Positions 61,651-64,000 of a stretch of 64,000 nucleotides of DNA are shown piece after piece. The notes below the pieces were generated by a model that ran no database searches, had not been told where the DNA came from, and saw only the letters and a list, made by a program, of their open reading frames with translations. Within the stretch, counting starts at the first letter, position 1, and each line of letters opens with the position of its first letter. The stretch comes from Todiramphus chloris collaris (taxonomy: Eukaryota > Chordata > Aves > Coraciiformes > Alcedinidae). The stretch covers positions 6,314,254-6,378,253 of the forward strand of contig JANVCC010000030.1 in NCBI GenBank assembly GCA_025345505.1, in the 5' to 3' direction. Position numbers and translations under genes: made by a program.

Positions 61651-62300
61651 TGCTCACCCCGCACCCGAGAGACCCGCAGGTGTGTGTGGGAGCAGCCGCT
61701 GGGTCCCCACGTTCCCCCGGGCAGCGGCTCTCGGCCGAGCGGTGACCGCGGCCAGGCCCTCGGCTGCGAGGGCAGCGACCCCGAGCGGAGTTCGCCTCTC
61801 GCCCCCGGAGGCGGGACCGGTTCCCCAGCTGAACTCCCCTCCTGCCCCGGCCGAGCTCCCGGCACCCGGCCCGAGGCTCCTTCTTCCCGAACCGCCGCCC
61901 CAGTCCCAGAGGCCGCGGCCCGGCCGCTCCGCCCGCCCCGGCTCTGCGCGCAGGGCCCGCGCTCCTGGGGGCACGAAGGAGCCCCGCGGGTGAGGCGCGG
62001 GCAGCGCCCGTGTGCTCGGCGCTCGGCACGGCTCTTCTGCGGCGCGGGGAGAGGGGCAGAGGGGGCCGCATCCCGGCCCGTGCCCCTCGGCCCGTTCACG
62101 CCTGGGTCAGAGCCGCCGCCGGTGCCGCCGCTCCGCCCGGGCCGCCCCAGCAGCCGCCACCGCTGCCGGCCCCCGGCACAGCCCGGCCGCGAAACCTCTC
62201 CCGGCTGCGAAAAGCCCCCAGAGCCCCTTGCTGCCCCTTTTCGCCGCCAGTCCCTTCCCGGTGCGGCCTGACCCGCGTTGGAGCTGGTCTCCGCGGGGAG
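61480..62300. promoter_or_regulatory. CpG island / probable CR1 5' UTR promoter region
   Basis: About 800 bases are extremely GC-rich with dense CG dinucleotides, unlike anything else in the window. It has several SP1-type GGGCGG/CCGCCC boxes (for example near 61,556, 61,930 and 62,130) and GCC/CCG runs at about 62,108-62,175. On the minus strand it leads straight into the CR1 ORF1 fragment, so it may be the GC-rich 5' UTR/promoter of a CR1 with a preserved 5' end. Alternatively it is a host promoter into which the CR1 piece fell. Long open frames on both strands (up to 281 codons) reflect scarcity of stops in GC-rich DNA. Confidence 0.6.
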
Positions 62301-64000
62301 TGAAGATACTGGTTAAAAAATAAATGTGAGGGTTTTATTTAATTAGTTTGTTCAGGGTTTTTTCCCCTCTTTGTGCTTTGCTCTATTACACCGTGGTTTT
62401 AAAATTTCATTATTTACTTTCCTTCCTTTATACTGAACACCTAATATTTGTCTTATTGATCGCCCCTTCAGCCTCACACCAAACAGTTTTTTACTCTGCA
62501 GTTAATAACATCTCATTTACTGAGGTCCCCAGTTTTAAACCAATACCAACTACATAACCAGATAATGGCTTCCTTAAATAACATCACTGCAGAAAAAAAA
62601 AAAAAAAAAGTCTTAAAAAATAATAATTTACAAATTTACCCTTACAAACTCGGTATTTCATAGAGGGCACGTTGAGTCTGAAATACAATACACAACCTAA
62701 GCTGTTGCCTGCAGATTGCAAAAGGTCTTATGATCATTGTTAGTCACCCACAGACTGGAAGGGCTGATTTCTCGTCCAGATGAAGAAGTAGACAGCAGCC
62801 GTTGATAACTTTTGACTGAGCCCAAGTTGGAAGGAGTGTTTTATCTCCTCTCAGCTACCCTTTTTCAGATCCTTTTTCATTGTCGTGCAGGAAAGTCAAA
62901 CTCCTGTGCTGTGAAATTGCAAACTGTTTCCATGGAGATGATTAATATGTTCATAAATCCACAATAATTCATTCACCACAGGACCATAGAGGTTGAAATG
63001 TCATTTGTGAAAGAAGAAAACGCCTTTAAACCAGATTCTTTTTTTTCCTTTTTAATAATAATCCAAATACAGAAAACAATTAAAAGCAAGTGAAATCAAA
63101 TGAACACATATTTCCTATTCTTGTGTCTCCTGTATGGTATTCAAGCATTATCCCAACGGGTGTCCTGAGATACTTTTGGCTGGCAGTCTTAGAAAATGCT
63201 AAAGAATCCCAAGTCATCAAACCTTTCTGTTTCTGAAAGGTGAAACAAGTTTATTCAATGATAATTAAGGCACTCAGTGCATTTGGACTCAATGATCTTA
63301 AAAATCTTTTCCAACCAAAACAATTCTATTCTTGTTATATATATAGTTCCATCATGTGATAGGCACTTTCAGGCAGGTAGGATACAATAATCACCGTTCA
63401 AGGTCAGCACTGGGTCTTTATGGTATGGTATGGCAAGAATCATCTGTATTATGAAGTTGCAGTATCACAAAGGGCAACGTGTAGCAGTTCTTGGCACGCA
63501 CTGACTTTTGATGGACACCAGTGCAGACAATCCTATCCTTAGCCAATATTGAGCCCTTCAAAAATGTTTAATGGAAATTGGAGCAGCTGTCAATCATTGC
63601 AAACAGTTCTATTTTTAAGTTAAGTCATAGTTTTACTTAAGGCTCAAAGACAAATACACATATATATACACACAAATGAAATGGATAAAATTTGCACTGT
63701 TTTTGACCCCAAATTAATAAAAAAATCATTAACAGGAATATGTAGGCAGCCAGTGGTGATGTGAGCACATAGTCATCACAGAGGAAAGCAAAGCGCTCTG
63801 TAATGCCTCTCAAAGATTTCACACAAGTGATACCTTTTTTTTCTGCACCTCCCATTAATGAATACTTTTCTACCAAAGCTGTGGTTATAAAATTCAGCTC
63901 ACCATCCTGGGATGTGACAGACAAGCACAGCTTTTCCACTTTCTTAATATAGCCCTTTCAACTAATGTCAGTGCTGTAAGGACGCACTTCAAAGCAAACG
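62301..64000. other. unique non-coding DNA with one CR1 remnant
   Basis: AT-rich, with an A17 run (62,593-62,609). A GTTTCCATGGAGATG motif at 62,926-62,940 resembles an RFX X-box. A CA/TA patch lies near 63,655-63,676. No gene recognised to the window end. Confidence 0.5.
63283..63330 (+). mobile_element. CR1 LINE terminal remnant
   Basis: TTTGGACTCAATGATCTTA, then ATCTTTTCCAACCAAAACAA and ATTCTATTCTTG: the last 50 bases or so of a CR1 3' UTR with a mutated tail, close to the wording of the 4.9-kb copy. Confidence 0.85.

Noticed and set aside
61426..62271. 281-codon plus-strand frame and the 237-codon minus frame in the GC island
   Set aside because: Stops are rare in DNA this GC-rich. The translations are Pro/Arg/Ala/Gly-rich without domains, except where the minus frame briefly reads the CR1 ORF1 coiled coil.
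1..64000. CRISPR arrays, operons, ribosome binding sites, bacterial or phage genes
   Set aside because: None are present. The CR1 content, repeat types and lack of dense coding show this is vertebrate nuclear DNA.

Overview
The window looks like nuclear DNA from a bird. The main evidence is at least sixteen fragments of CR1, the dominant avian LINE. They are recognisable by the 3' tail of ATTCTATG units and by protein fragments of CR1 ORF1 and ORF2. There are also solo-LTR-type elements with TGTCxTGGTTT termini, which are familiar from neoavian genomes. The background is AT-rich with many A-runs and A/C-rich simple tracts. There is one 100-base assembly gap. Species cannot be decided from the sequence. 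Family names are from memory and were not checked against a repeat library.

No known host protein-coding exon, tRNA or rRNA could be recognised. Almost all long open frames are chance frames in AT-rich DNA, or lie in LTRs, CR1 or the GC-rich island. The window reads as a gene-poor intergenic or intronic interval.

Layout: 1-10 kb is unique AT-rich DNA with two CR1 3' ends, an alternating purine-pyrimidine tract and a small hairpin. 10.4-12.3 kb has two CR1 pieces and a solo LTR (11,526-12,322). 12.3-24 kb is mostly unique, with CR1 at 16.2 and 20.8 kb. 24.3 kb carries a truncated LTR whose fuller relative lies at 54.2 kb. 25.6-26.3 kb is the longest CR1 ORF2 fragment. 27-29 kb and 33 kb look like conserved non-coding (enhancer-type) DNA. 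29.7-30.3 kb has two CR1 pieces back to back in opposite orientation. 34.5-38 kb has three more CR1 pieces. The gap is at 42.1 kb. 45.0-45.8 kb holds the best candidate for an unannotated small membrane protein. 46.4-47.0 kb is another LTR-type repeat. 47-54 kb is unique. 55.5-55.8 kb is a further enhancer-like block. 58.3 kb has a nested perfect hairpin. 61.0-62.3 kb is a GC/CpG island joined to a CR1 ORF1 fragment read on the minus strand.

The items most worth following up are the 45-kb small ORF, the CpG island with a CR1 5' end (the opposite truncation from the usual one), the 58.3-kb nested hairpin, and the GATA/E-box-rich candidate enhancers at 28, 40.7 and 55.5 kb. Nothing here amounts to an evident multi-gene system.
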